A stretch of 64,000 nucleotides of DNA. Origin: Burkholderiales bacterium. GTDB lineage: Bacteria > Pseudomonadota > Gammaproteobacteria > Burkholderiales > SG8-39. This document shows positions 10,035 to 19,833 of this stretch, piece after piece. The stretch spans positions 1,364,001-1,428,000 of the forward strand of contig JAOSJV010000001.1 of assembly GCA_027493935.1 (NCBI GenBank), in the 5' to 3' direction. Every line of letters starts with the position of its first letter. Position 1 is the stretch's first letter. The notes beneath the pieces are model-generated. The model did no database searches and was not told where the DNA came from. It worked only from the letters and a program-made list of their open reading frames with translations. Position numbers and translations under genes: made by a program.

Positions 10035-10547
10035 GATCATGCCCTCGAGCCGCAGCCGTGCGATCTCGTACACTTGCGCGAGGCACCCGGCAAGCTCGGT
10101 CGCGGCGTCGTGCGCCAGCCGCCGCTCGAGCTCGGCGAAGATCTCGCTGCGCGTGTAGTTGCGCACGGCGATGATGAACGGAAAGCCGAACTTCGCGCGG
10201 TACGCGGCGTTCAGCCGCGCGATGCGCTGCTTCTCCGCGGGCGTCAGGTCGACGAGTCCGGCGCCCTTCTGCTCCGCGCGCGAGTGCGTCGTCAGGGTCC
10301 CGGCCTGCGCCTGCCTGCCTGCGAGCTCCGGGTGGGCGCGCAGCAGCGCAAGCTGCTCCGCGCGGCTCGCCCGGCGCACTGCATCCACCATCGCCCGATG
10401 CAGCGCGCCGACGTCGGCAAACGGCCGGCGCCCGTGCGCACGTTCGGCGGTCCACGGCGAGTGCTCGAACACGCTGCCGAGCGCGTCGACGAATTCGGCC
10501 GCGTTCATGGTGTTGAGGTCGTCGAGTCGAAGCAGGGCGGCGGGCAT
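10026..10547 (-). CDS. uraD: 2-oxo-4-hydroxy-4-carboxy-5-ureidoimidazoline (OHCU) decarboxylase
   Basis: Decarboxylates OHCU to S-allantoin, following UraH. About 173 residues. The catalytic histidine is in RAHPELAGR, and the substrate-pocket segment [17 protein letters not shown] is complete. Start ATG 10547 is chosen; a GTG two codons earlier is also possible. The gene diverges from puuE, and its stop codon lies inside the 54-bp palindrome at 9981-10034. Confidence 0.93.
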   Translation of the reverse strand: MPAALLRLDDLNTMNAAEFVDALGSVFEHSPWTAERAHGRRPFADVGALHRAMVDAVRRASRAEQLALLRAHPELAGRQAQAGTLTTHSRAEQKGAGLVDLTPAEKQRIARLNAAYRAKFGFPFIIAVRNYTRSEIFAELERRLAHDAATELAGCLAQVYEIARLRLEGMIAV

Positions 10548-10631
10548 CTGCACGGGCGCTGTCACGGAAGATCGTATACTAAACGGCGCAGTGCAAACGG
10601 GCGGCGCCCGGGGATGGCGACCGGAGGTGGC
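10548..10631. promoter_or_regulatory. Divergent control region between uraD and puuE
   Basis: This 84-base gap must hold promoters for both directions. It contains the only AT-richer patch nearby, with the palindromic core GTATAC at 10574-10579, which resembles cores of GntR-type operators. GGAGG at 10623-10627 is the ribosome-binding site that fixes the puuE start. No full operator can be proven from one site. Confidence 0.35.
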
Positions 10632-11555
10632 GTGAGCGAGAACTATCCGCGGGACCTCGTCGGCTACGGCCGCGACACGCCGCACGCCGACTGGCCCGAC
10701 GGCGCGCGCATCGCCGTGCAGTTCGTCCTCAACTACGAAGAGGGCGGCGAGGCGAACGTGCTGCACGGGGACGCCGCGTCCGAGCAGTTTCTCTCCGAGA
10801 TCATCGGTGCGCAGGCGTACCCGGCGCGCCACATGAGCATGGAGTCGCTCTACGAGTACGGCTCGCGCGCCGGGGCGTGGCGCATCCTGCGCGAGTTCGA
10901 GCGCCGCGGCCTGCGGCTCACCGTATTCGGCATCTCGATGGCGCTCGAGCGCCATCCGGAGCTCACCGCCGCCTTCGTCGAGCTCGGCTACGAGATCGCC
11001 TGTCACGGCTGGCGCTGGATCCACTATCAGAACGTCGACGAGGCCACCGAGCGCGAGCACATGCGGACCGGCACCGAGATCATCCGGCGCATGACCGGCG
11101 GGCGCTGGCCGCTCGGCTGGTACACCGGGCGCGACAGCCCGAATACCCGGCGCCTGGTGGTAGAGCACGGCGGCTTCGAGTACGACGCCGACCACTACGG
11201 CGACGACCTGCCGTTCTGGACGACCGTCGCGACCGCGGACGGGCGCAGCGTGCGACATCTCGTCGTACCGTACACGCTGGACGCGAACGACATGCGCTTC
11301 GCGATGCCGCAGGGCTTCAACACCGCGGGGCACTTCTTCGAGTATCTGCGCGATACTTTCGACGTGCTGTACGCCGAAGGTGCCGACCGCCCGCGCATGA
11401 TGTCGGTCGGCATGCATTGCCGGCTGCTCGGACGGCCGGGCCGCTTCGCCGCACTGCGGCGGTTCCTCGATCACGTCGAGCGCCACGACAAGGTCTGGGT
11501 GTGCCGGCGGATCGACATCGCGCGGCACTGGCGTGCGCGTCATCCGGCGCCCTGA
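10632..11555 (+). CDS. puuE: Allantoinase, PuuE type (polysaccharide-deacetylase fold)
   Basis: Hydrolyses allantoin to allantoate. It belongs to the metal-dependent polysaccharide-deacetylase-like family rather than the amidohydrolase AllB. 307 residues from GTG 10632, which has GGAGG four bases upstream; the in-frame ATG at 10614 lacks a site. The metal and catalytic stretches are VQFVLNYEEGGE near the N-terminus and ACHGWRWIHYQ near residue 120, and TGRDSPNTRRL is typical of PuuE. Next comes xdhA in the same direction. Confidence 0.95.
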   Translation: MSENYPRDLVGYGRDTPHADWPDGARIAVQFVLNYEEGGEANVLHGDAASEQFLSEIIGAQAYPARHMSMESLYEYGSRAGAWRILREFERRGLRLTVFGISMALERHPELTAAFVELGYEIACHGWRWIHYQNVDEATEREHMRTGTEIIRRMTGGRWPLGWYTGRDSPNTRRLVVEHGGFEYDADHYGDDLPFWTTVATADGRSVRHLVVPYTLDANDMRFAMPQGFNTAGHFFEYLRDTFDVLYAEGADRPRMMSVGMHCRLLGRPGRFAALRRFLDHVERHDKVWVCRRIDIARHWRARHPAP

Positions 11556-11651
11556 GACGCGGGCGCGACGCGCCGGCCATCCGGCGCCGCGTCCACCGGG
11601 GCGAGGTGGGCTGCGCTATCCTTTCGCCGGATGCGGGGAGCGAGGTACACG

Positions 11652-13223
11652 ATGGCGGGTGCGGTGCCTACCCGGAGCGCGCGCGGCGGCGCGCGTGCGG
11701 TGCGGTTCGTGCTGGACGGCGCGGTGCATGTCGCGCGCGACTTCGCGCCCACGCGCACCGTGCTCGAATACCTGCGTGAGGACCTCGGCCGCACCGGGAC
11801 CAAGGAAGGCTGCGCCGAGGGCGACTGCGGCGCGTGCACGGTCGTCGTCGGCGAGCTCGACGGCGCCCGCGTGCGGCTCCGCGCGGTGAACGCCTGCATC
11901 CAGTTCCTGCCGACGCTCGACGGCAAGGCGCTCTTCACGGTGGAGAGCCTGCGCAACCGCGCGAGCGGCGCGCTGCATCCGGTCCAGCAGGCGCTCGCCG
12001 ATGGCCACGGCTCGCAGTGCGGGTTCTGCACGCCCGGCTTCGTCATGTCGCTATTCGCGCTCTACAAGACCGATCCGGCGCCGGACCGCGCAGCGGTGAC
12101 CGATGCGCTTGCCGGCAACCTCTGCCGCTGCACCGGCTACCGGCCGATCGTCGCGGCCGCGCAGTCCATGTACGTGCACGGCCGCGCGCTGCCGCCGGAG
12201 GCCCGGGACTGGGTCGCAACGCCCGCCGCGGCGGGCGCGCGCGCCGCGCAGGCGGGCGAACGCGCGCTCGCGCGCAGCCTCGCGCGCCTCGTGCGCCGCG
12301 AGGGCCTCGTGCTGCCGCACGCGAGCGGCACCTTCCACGCCCCGCGTACCGTCGCCGAGCTCGCGGCGCTTCGCGCGCGGCTGCCCGATGCGCGGCTGCT
12401 CGCCGGGGGCACCGACGTCGGCCTGTGGGTGACGAAGCAGCGGCGCGACCTCGGCGATCTCATCTACGTCGGCAGCGTGGCGGAGCTGCGCACGATAGAG
12501 GCGGCGGGCGCGGAGATGGCGCTCGGCGCCGCGGTGCCGCTCACCGACGCGGCGGCGGCGCTGGTGCAGCGCTATCCCGAGTTCGGCGAGCTCGTGCGCC
12601 GCTTCGCCTCGCCGCCGATCAGGAACGCAGGCACGCTCGCCGGCAACGTCGCGAACGGCTCGCCGATCGGCGACACGATCCCGCCCCTGATCGCGCTCGG
12701 CGCGCGCGTCGTGCTGCGCCGCGCGGAGAAGACGCGCGAGCTCCCGCTCGAGGATCTGTATCTCGCCTACCAGAAGACCGCGCTCGCGGCGGGCGAGTTC
12801 GTCGAGCGGGTCGTGGTGCCCGCGCGCCCCGCCGGCCTGCGCTTCGCCGCATACAAGGTCTCCAAGCGCTTCGACCAGGACATCTCGGCGGTGTGCGCCG
12901 GGTTGGCGCTCGTCCTCGAGGACGGCCGGATCGTCTCGGCGCGCGTCGCCTTCGGCGGCATGGCCGCGACGCCGAGGCGTGCGCCCGCGTGCGAGGCCGC
13001 GCTCGCGGGCGCGACCTGGAACGACGCGACCTCCGAACGCGCGGCCGCCGCGCTCGCGCACGACTACCAGCCGATCAGCGACATGCGCGCCTCCGCGCAC
13101 TACCGGCTGCGGGTGGCGCAGAACCTGCTGCGGCGCTTCCACCTCGAGACGACGGGCGCGCTCGGCCGCGGACCTGGACAAGCGCCCGCGCGGCTCGACG
13201 ATCTGCGCGAGGTGCGCGCATGA
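11652..13223 (+). CDS. xdhA: Xanthine dehydrogenase small subunit (2Fe-2S and FAD)
   Basis: Electron-transfer subunit of the molybdenum enzyme that oxidises hypoxanthine and xanthine to urate. About 523 residues in order: plant-type 2Fe-2S domain (GCAEGDCGAC near residue 54), second 2Fe-2S domain (QCGFCTPGFV and NLCRCTGYRP near 125-160), then the FAD domain (LLAGGTDVGLWVTK near 250 and TLAGNVANGSPIGD near 325) and a CO-dehydrogenase-type C-terminus. Start ATG 11652 has GAGG upstream; an earlier ATG at 11631 lacks one. It overlaps xdhB by four bases. Confidence 0.95.
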   Translation: MAGAVPTRSARGGARAVRFVLDGAVHVARDFAPTRTVLEYLREDLGRTGTKEGCAEGDCGACTVVVGELDGARVRLRAVNACIQFLPTLDGKALFTVESLRNRASGALHPVQQALADGHGSQCGFCTPGFVMSLFALYKTDPAPDRAAVTDALAGNLCRCTGYRPIVAAAQSMYVHGRALPPEARDWVATPAAAGARAAQAGERALARSLARLVRREGLVLPHASGTFHAPRTVAELAALRARLPDARLLAGGTDVGLWVTKQRRDLGDLIYVGSVAELRTIEAAGAEMALGAAVPLTDAAAALVQRYPEFGELVRRFASPPIRNAGTLAGNVANGSPIGDTIPPLIALGARVVLRRAEKTRELPLEDLYLAYQKTALAAGEFVERVVVPARPAGLRFAAYKVSKRFDQDISAVCAGLALVLEDGRIVSARVAFGGMAATPRRAPACEAALAGATWNDATSERAAAALAHDYQPISDMRASAHYRLRVAQNLLRRFHLETTGALGRGPGQAPARLDDLREVRA

Positions 13224-15563
13224 ACGAGCCGCGAACCGTCGCGCCGGCGCTCGCCGCGCACGGCGGCGTCGGGGCCGCGGTGCGCCACGAGAGCGCGCAC
13301 CTGCACGTCGCGGGCGAGGCGACCTACGTCGACGACATCCGCGAGGCGCGCGGCACGCTGCATGCCGCCTTCGGCCTCGCCGCGCGCGCCCATGCGCGCA
13401 TCCGCTCGATCGACCTCGCCGCGGTGTGCGCGGCGCCCGGCGTGGTCGCGGTGCTGTGCGCCGACGACATCCCGGGCGAGAACAACGTCGGGCCGATCCT
13501 ACGCGACGATCCGATCCTCGCCGCCGGCACGGTCGAGTACGTCGGCCAGCCGGTCTTCCTGGTGGTCGCCGAGACGGTCGGCGCCGCACGGCGCGCTGCG
13601 CGCCTCGCGCAGATCGACTACGAGGACCTGCCGGCGGTGCTCACGATCGAGGACGCGTTCGCTCACCGCTCGTTCGTGCTGCCCACGGCCACGCTCGCGC
13701 GCGGCGACGCCGACGCCGCGCTCGCCGCCGCGCCGCACCGGCGGCGCGGGCGGCTGCGCATCGGCGGCCAGGAGCACTTCTACCTCGAGGGCCAGATCGC
13801 CTACGCGGTGCCGCAGGAGGACGGCGGCATGCTCGTCTACAGCTCGACCCAGCATCCGGGCGCGGCGCAGCACCAGGTCGCGCGCGCGCTCGGCGTTCCG
13901 GCGAACCGCATCACCGTGCAGTGCCGGCGCATGGGCGGCGGGTTCGGCGGCAAGGAGACGCAGGGCGATCTTCCCGCCTGCGCCGCCGCAATCGCCGCGC
14001 GGCGGCTCGGTCGTCCGGTGAAGCTGCGCTACGACCGCGACGACGACATCGCGATCACCGGCAAGCGGCACGACTTCCTGGTCGAGTACGACGTCGGTTT
14101 CGACGAGGCCGGACGCATTCTCGGCCTGGATCTCGTGCTCGCCTCGCGCTGCGGTTTCTCGGCCGATCTCTCCGGGCCGGTCAACGACCGAACGGTGATG
14201 CACGCGGACAACTGCTACTTCCTGCCCGCCGCGCGGATCGTCTCGCACCGGTGCAAGACCAACACGCAATCGAGCACCGCGTTCCGCGGCTTCGGCGGGC
14301 CGCAGGGCATGCTGGCGATCGAGGAGGTGGTCGACGAGATCGCGCGCGCGCTCGGGCGCGACCCGCTCGAGGTGCGCCGCACGAATTTCTACCGGCCCGG
14401 CCGCGACGTGACGCCCTACGACATGCGGGTCGAGGACTTCGTCGCCGACCGCCTCTTCGCCGAGCTCGAGCGCTCGTCGGACTACGCCGCGCGGCGCGCG
14501 GCGATCCGCGCGTGGAACCGGTCGAGCCCGGTGGTCAAGCGCGGCATCGCGATGACGCCGGTCAAGTTCGGAATCTCCTTCACCGCGACGTTCTACAACC
14601 AGGCCGCTGCGCTCGTGCACGTGTACTACGCCGACGGAACCGTGCTGCTGAACCACGGCGGGACCGAGATGGGGCAGGGCCTCTACACCAAGGTGGCGCA
14701 GGTGGTCGCGCACGAGCTCGGCGTCGGCCTCGAGCGCGTTCGCGTTTCGGCCGCCGACACCGGCAAGATCCCGAACGCGTCGGCCACCGCCGCGTCGAGC
14801 GGGAGCGACCTGAATGGCAAGGCGGCACAGGCGGCGGCGCGCGAGATCCGCGCGCGGCTCACCGCGTTCGCGGCCGACCGGTTCGGCGTCGCGCCGGAGG
14901 CGATCCGCTTCGCTGACGACCACGTCGAGCTCGACGGCCGCGAGCGGATCGCGTTCGCCGAGCTCGTGAAGCTCGCCTACTACGCGCGGGTGCAGCTCTG
15001 GGCGAGCGGGTTCTACCGCACGCCCAAGATCCACTACGACCCGGAAGACCCTCAAGGGCCGGCCGTTCTTCTACTTCGCCTACGGCGCCGCGGTGTCGGA
15101 GGTCGCCATCGACACGCTGACCGGCGAGACGCGGCTGCTGCGCGCCGACATCCTGCACGACGTCGGCCGCTCGCTCAACCCGGCCATCGACCGCGGCCAG
15201 ATCGAGGGCGGATTCGTGCAGGGCATGGGCTGGCTCACGAGCGAGGAGCTGTGGTGGAGCGCCGAGGGGCGGTTGATGACGCACGCGCCGTCCACCTACA
15301 AGATCCCGGTGGCGTCCGACGTGCCAGCCGATCTGCGCGTCGAGCTGTGGGCGCGCGGCGAGAACGTCGAGGACAACATTCACCGCTCGAAGGCGGCCGG
15401 CGAGCCGCCGCTCATGCTCGCGATCTCTGTGCTGCACGCGATCAAGGACGCGGTGGCGAGCGCGGCGGACTACGCGGCCAGCCCGCGCCTGGACGCGCCG
15501 GCCACGCCGGAGGCGGTGTTGCGCGCGCTCGACGAGCTGCGCGCACGAGCGGGCGCACGATGA
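13220..15563 (+). CDS. xdhB: Xanthine dehydrogenase large (molybdopterin) subunit, one frameshift
   Basis: Catalytic subunit carrying the molybdenum cofactor, about 780 residues. Family stretches are GGQEHFYLEGQ, RMGGGFGGKE, TAFRGFGGPQG and HGGTEMGQGLYTK, and the catalytic glutamate is in AGEPPLML near the C-terminus. One extra base near 15046 breaks the frame within YDPKTLKG; the second part resumes at RPFFYFAYGAAVSEV. ATGA overlaps join it to xdhA and guaD, so the three are one operon. XdhC, usually needed to insert the sulfurated cofactor, is not in the window. Confidence 0.94.
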
Positions 15564-16894
15564 CACCGGACGCAGCGGCGGCCGGCGCGCGGGTGAGCGC
15601 GTTCCGCGGAGAAGTGCTGCATTTCCTGCGCGACCCGGGCGACGCGGCGGAGCCGGCCGGTGGGTTCGAATATTTCGCGGACGGCGTGCTCGTCGTGCGC
15701 GATGGCCTGGTCGCCGAGGTCGGGCCGGCGCTGGATGTGCTGGCGCGGCTGCCGGCGCGCACGCCGGTCGTCGACCGATCCGGCAAGCTGCTGCTGCCGG
15801 GCTTCGTCGACTGCCACATTCACTACCCGCAGACCGACGTGATCGCCTCCTACGGCGAGCAGCTGCTCGAGTGGCTGGAGAAGTACACCTATCCCGCCGA
15901 GCGCGCGTTTGCCGACGCCGCTCACGCGGGCGAGGCGGCGCAGTTCTTCCTCGACGAGCTCGCGCGCAACGGCACCACGACCGCGCTCGTGCTGGGAACG
16001 GTGCATCCGCAGTCGGTGGAAGCGTTCTTCTCGGCGGCGCGCGCCCGCGGCATGCGCATGATTGCCGGCAAGTGCCTGATGGACCGCAACTGCCCGGAGT
16101 CTCTGCGCGACACCGCCGAGCGCGGATACGCCGAGAGCCGCGCGCTGATCGAGCGCTGGCACGGCCGCGACCGGCTCCTCTACGCGATCACGCCGCGCTT
16201 CGCGGCGAGCTCCACCGAGGCTCAGCTCGCGCGTGCAGGCGCGCTCGCGGCCGAGGTCCCGGACGTCTTCGTCCACTCGCATCTCGCCGAGAACCGCGCC
16301 GAGGTGGCGTGGGTGCGCGAGCTCTTTCCCTGGGCGCGCAGTTACCTCGACGTCTACGTCCGCCACGGACTGGTGCGCCCGCGCTCGGTGTTCGCCCACT
16401 GCTTGCACCTCGACGAGGAGGACCGGGCGCTGATGGGCGAGCGCGGCGCGCTCGCCGCGTTCTGCCCCACATCGAACCTCTTTCTCGGCAGCGGGCTCTT
16501 CGATCTGCGCGCTGCCGATCGCGCCGGGATCGCCGTAGGCATCGCGACCGACGTCGGCGGCGGGACGAGCTTCAGCATGCTGCGCACGCTCGCGGAGGCG
16601 TACAAGGTGGCGCAGCTCACCGGGCAGCCGCTCTCGGCGCACCGCGCGTTCTACCTCGCGACGCTGGGTGGCGCGCGCGGCCTCGGCCTGGACGAGCGGA
16701 TCGGCAGCTTCGCGCCGGGGCGCGAGGCGGACTTCGTCGTGCTCGACCCGGCGGCGACGCCGCTCGCCGCGCGCCGCATTGCGTGCGCGCCCTCGCTGGC
16801 GGAGCGGCTCTTCGCTCTGATGATGCTCGGCGACGACCGCTTCGTCGCCGAGACGTACGTGCTCGGGCGGCGCGCGCACGCGCGCCCCGCCTGA
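15560..16894 (+). CDS. guaD: Guanine deaminase
   Basis: Zinc amidohydrolase that turns guanine into xanthine, feeding XdhAB. 444 residues. Zinc ligands sit in VDCHIHYPQT (near residue 90), VHSHLAE, AHCLHL and ATDVGGG. The guanine-deaminase-specific segment YGEQLLEWLEKYTYPAE follows the first motif. It starts with an ATGA overlap with xdhB and is convergent with puuD, with 11 bases between the stops. Confidence 0.95.
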   Translation: MTPDAAAAGARVSAFRGEVLHFLRDPGDAAEPAGGFEYFADGVLVVRDGLVAEVGPALDVLARLPARTPVVDRSGKLLLPGFVDCHIHYPQTDVIASYGEQLLEWLEKYTYPAERAFADAAHAGEAAQFFLDELARNGTTTALVLGTVHPQSVEAFFSAARARGMRMIAGKCLMDRNCPESLRDTAERGYAESRALIERWHGRDRLLYAITPRFAASSTEAQLARAGALAAEVPDVFVHSHLAENRAEVAWVRELFPWARSYLDVYVRHGLVRPRSVFAHCLHLDEEDRALMGERGALAAFCPTSNLFLGSGLFDLRAADRAGIAVGIATDVGGGTSFSMLRTLAEAYKVAQLTGQPLSAHRAFYLATLGGARGLGLDERIGSFAPGREADFVVLDPAATPLAARRIACAPSLAERLFALMMLGDDRFVAETYVLGRRAHARPA

Positions 16895-16905
16895 GGCGCG
16901 CGTAG

Positions 16906-18105
16906 TCAGTCGACGTTCGCCCCGGCCGCGAGCCAGCGGCCGAGCAGCGCGCGCTCCTCCTCGGTCATCTTCGTCAGGTTGCCGATCGGCATCGCCTGGG
17001 TGGCGATGGTCTGCTGGTGGATGCGCGCCGCGGCGGCCCGGATGTGCTCCGGCGCATCGAGCCGCAGGCCGCCGGGCGGCTGCTGAAACCCGGGGAAAGT
17101 GGGCCTGTCGGCGTGGCAGACCGCGCAGCGTGCCGCGATGATCGGGCGCACCTGCGCGAAGGGCACGGCGTCGCCCGCGGCGGCGGGCGCGCCGCGTGGC
17201 GCCGGCGCGATCGCGACCGCGAGCCCGAGCACGAGCGCCGCGGCGGCCGCGGGTAGCGCAACGACGTTGCGCCCGACGTGGCGCAGCACGAAGTACTGCC
17301 GGATCAGCGCGCCGGCCAGCATGATCACCGCGAGGATCGCCCAGCCGTGCGGGTGGCCGTAGGTCATCGGGTAGTGGCCGCTGATCATGATGAACAGCAC
17401 CGGCAGCGTGAAGTAGGTGTTGTGCACGCTGCGCTGCTTGCCGACGATACCCGGACGCGGATCGGGTTCGCGGCCGGCGCGGATCGCGGCCACCATCCGC
17501 CTTTGGCCGGGGATGATGTGGAAGAACACGTTCCACACCATGAGCGTGCCGATCAGCGCGCCGGTGTGCATGTAGGCGGCGCGGGCGCCGAACACCTGGC
17601 TGTAGCCCCACGATGCCGCCACCACCAGTACGAACATCAGCGCGGCGAGCGCGCGCTCGTTCGAGACCGCGCGGCAGAGCGCGTCGTAGACGAGCCAGCC
17701 GGCGACGAGCGATCCCGCCGAGATCGCGATCGCGGCCGGCACCGAAAGCGCCATCACCGAACGGTCGATCAGGTAGGCCTCGGCGCCGTACCAGTAGATG
17801 AGCGCGAGCAGCCCCATGCCCGAGAGCCACGTGGTGTAAGCCTCCCATTTCGACCAGTGCAGGTTCTCGCTGAGCGGCTCGCCCCTGGGGCCGGTGAGGA
17901 ACTTCTGGCTGAGGTAGAAGCCGCCGCCGTGCACCGCCCACAGCTCGCCGTGCACGCCGCGCGCGGCGTCGGCCGCCTTCTTCGGCGGCGTGAGCGAGAG
18001 ATCGAGCATGACGAAGTAGAGCGAGGTGCCGATCCAGGCGACGCCGGCGACAAAGTGCAGCCAGCGCACGCCGAGATTGAGCCAGTCCAGGATGTAGGCT
18101 TCCAT
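16906..18105 (-). CDS. puuD: Membrane urate oxidase PuuD with C-terminal cytochrome c
   Basis: Integral-membrane urate hydroxylase that oxidises urate to 5-hydroxyisourate and passes electrons to the respiratory chain, replacing the soluble oxygen-using uricase. 399 residues. About eight membrane helices, starting at WLNLGVRWLHFVAGVAWIG with the conserved histidine, are followed by a cytochrome c domain with the haem motif CAVCH near residue 328 and an axial-ligand region near PIGNLTKM. It is the last gene of a leftward series from the ABC transporter at 25.7 kb. Confidence 0.95.
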   Translation of the reverse strand: MEAYILDWLNLGVRWLHFVAGVAWIGTSLYFVMLDLSLTPPKKAADAARGVHGELWAVHGGGFYLSQKFLTGPRGEPLSENLHWSKWEAYTTWLSGMGLLALIYWYGAEAYLIDRSVMALSVPAAIAISAGSLVAGWLVYDALCRAVSNERALAALMFVLVVAASWGYSQVFGARAAYMHTGALIGTLMVWNVFFHIIPGQRRMVAAIRAGREPDPRPGIVGKQRSVHNTYFTLPVLFIMISGHYPMTYGHPHGWAILAVIMLAGALIRQYFVLRHVGRNVVALPAAAAALVLGLAVAIAPAPRGAPAAAGDAVPFAQVRPIIAARCAVCHADRPTFPGFQQPPGGLRLDAPEHIRAAAARIHQQTIATQAMPIGNLTKMTEEERALLGRWLAAGANVD

Positions 18106-18117
18106 GCGCCCGCCCGA

Positions 18118-18489
18118 TCAGATCGCCGCAACCTCGATCGGGTCGCCGTCGCGGACGCCGGCGAGCGCGCGGGGATCGCCCTCGATCCTGCCGAGCACGT
18201 TCACGCTGGTGACCAGCCGGCACTCGCTGCCCTGCGAGACCGGCGTTCGCCCGTAGGGAAGGGCGAGAGCGCCGCCCTCGACCCAGAAGCATACGGTGCC
18301 CGGCGGCACCACCTGCTTCGCATCCGGCTCCTTGGCGACGCAAACCGGAAGCGGAAAGTAGACCTCCTCACCCCAGGTGTTCGCGCGCGAGTCCGCCGGC
18401 AGCGTGGCGGCGAGCGCCCGCGCGGTCGGCGTGTCGTCGAGCGCCGCGACGAGCTCGCCCTTCGGCCACTTGATCCGGATTCGCATCAT
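18118..18489 (-). CDS. Cyclophilin-like fold protein (TM1367/PF04126 type)
   Basis: A 123-residue protein with the pattern of the small bacterial cyclophilin-like family known from Thermotoga TM1367: an N-terminal beta hairpin, NTWGEEVYFPLPV near residue 38, and TSVNVLGRIEGD towards the end. Biochemical function is not established. ATG 18489 is preceded by GGGAG. Its place between allC and puuD makes a purine or ureide role likely. It is not ureidoglycolate lyase by sequence, though that step is otherwise missing here. Confidence 0.75.
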   Translation of the reverse strand: MMRIRIKWPKGELVAALDDTPTARALAATLPADSRANTWGEEVYFPLPVCVAKEPDAKQVVPPGTVCFWVEGGALALPYGRTPVSQGSECRLVTSVNVLGRIEGDPRALAGVRDGDPIEVAAI

Positions 18490-18593
18490 GCGTCGCTCCC
18501 GGGCGTCCTCGGCGTGACCGCCGTGAGCGCGTCGCGGAAGGCACGCAGTCGGTCGTGCAATGCGTGGACCCGCTGGCGAGCGGCTGCGCTCAT
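18486..18593 (-). CDS. Possible 35-residue coupled small ORF between allC and the cyclophilin-like gene
   Basis: After the frameshift in allC is corrected, the allC stop (18590-18592) overlaps an ATG that opens a 35-codon frame. It begins MSAAARQRVHALHDRL and ends in the start of the next gene (ATGATG). It is basic and probably helical. The exact back-to-back ATGA overlaps suggest real translation, but it is too short to be sure and has no clear ribosome-binding site of its own. Confidence 0.3.
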   Translation of the reverse strand: MSAAARQRVHALHDRLRAFRDALTAVTPRTPGSDA

Positions 18594-19829
18594 TGCCGCG
18601 GTTGGAACGCCTCGACGAACCGCAGCAGGACGTGCGCTCCGGTCGCGGCGTCCTCGGCCGTGATGCTCTCGGCGGGGTGATGGCTGACGCCGCCGCGGCA
18701 GCGCAAGAACACCATGCCGATATCGGCGACCTCCGCCATCGCCATGGCATCGTGACCGGCGCCGCTCGGCAGCTCGCGCACCGCGAACCCCTCGGCGGCG
18801 ATCGCGCGGGCGAGCTGCGACCTCAGCCACGGCGCGCACGGTGCGGTGCGGCTCGTGGGTGCGGTCGACCCGCGCGCGCACCCCGCGGCGCGCGCAGATC
18901 GCCTCGATCGCCGCGGTCGCGTCGGCCACCGCGGCCGCGCGGTCGACATCGCGCGGCGAGCGCACGTCCACCGTGAAACTCGCGCGACCGGGGATCACGT
19001 TCACCGCGCCCGGCAGCGCCTCGAGGCGGCCGACCGTCGCGACCAGCTCCGGCGTGCGCGCCGCGCGCGCCTCGATCGCGACCACGCACTCGGCGGCCGC
19101 GGCGAGCGCATCGCGGCGCAGCCCCATCGGCACGGTGCCCGCGTGCCCGGCCGTGCCGTCGATCGCGATAGCGAGGCGCGTGGCGCCGCTGATCGCGGTG
19201 ACCACACCGACGGGCAGGCCCTCGGCCTCGAGCACCGGGCCCTGCTCGATGTGCAGCTCGGCGTACGCCAGGATCTCCTCGCGCGGGCGCGCGGCGTCGC
19301 TGACGTGCGCGGGATCGAGACCGTAGTCCGCGAGCGCCGCGCGCAGCGTGACGCCGTCGCGGTCGGCGAGGTCGAGCACTTTCGGCCCGAGCGTGCCGGC
19401 GATCGCGCGGCTGCCGAGCAGCGTCGCCCCGAAGCGCGCGCCCTCCTCGTCGCCGAAGCCGACGACCTCGACGGCGAACGGCAGCCGCCGGCCTTGCGCG
19501 GCGAGCGCGCGCACGCACTCGATCGCGGTCACGACGCCGAGCGCGCCGTCGTACTTCCCGGCGTCGCGCACGGTGTCGAGATGCGAGCCGAGCATCACGC
19601 AGGGCAGGCGCAGCGCATCGCCCTCGTAGCGGCCGACGACGTTGCCGATGGCGTCGATCCGCGCGCACATGCCCGCCTCGCGCATCCAGCCGAGCACGAG
19701 CTCGCTCGCGGCGCGCAGCTCGGGCGAGAGGTACACGCGCGTGAGCCCGTCGGGTTGCTCCGAGCAGCGGGCGAGCGCATCGATGTGCGCCATGATGCGC
19801 GCGCCGGAGACCGCGGGCGATACGCTCAT
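18590..19829 (-). CDS. allC: Allantoate amidohydrolase (M20/hydantoinase-carbamoylase family), one frameshift
   Basis: Metal-dependent hydrolase that cleaves allantoate with release of ammonia and CO2. About 412 residues. Metal ligands are in GSHLDTVRDAGKYDGALG (near residue 80), GFGDEEGARF, HIEQGPVLE and the C-terminal GAGHDAMAMA. A one-base shift near 18840 moves the reading into the frame that ends FVEAFQPRQ. Neighbours ttuD (upstream, 4-base gap) and the cyclophilin-like gene are on the same strand. Other family members act on N-carbamoyl amino acids, but the puuE/xdh context favours allantoate. Confidence 0.85.
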
Positions 19830-19833
19830 CGCC

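Noticed and set aside
18118..18489. Ureidoglycolate lyase (AllA)
   Set aside because: The protein has the TM1367-type cyclophilin-like pattern and lacks AllA features; only its position suggested AllA.
18486..18590. Extension of allC to 18486 in its first frame
   Set aside because: After the frameshift that frame loses all M20 motifs; the GHDAMAMA motif lies in the other frame, which stops at 18590.
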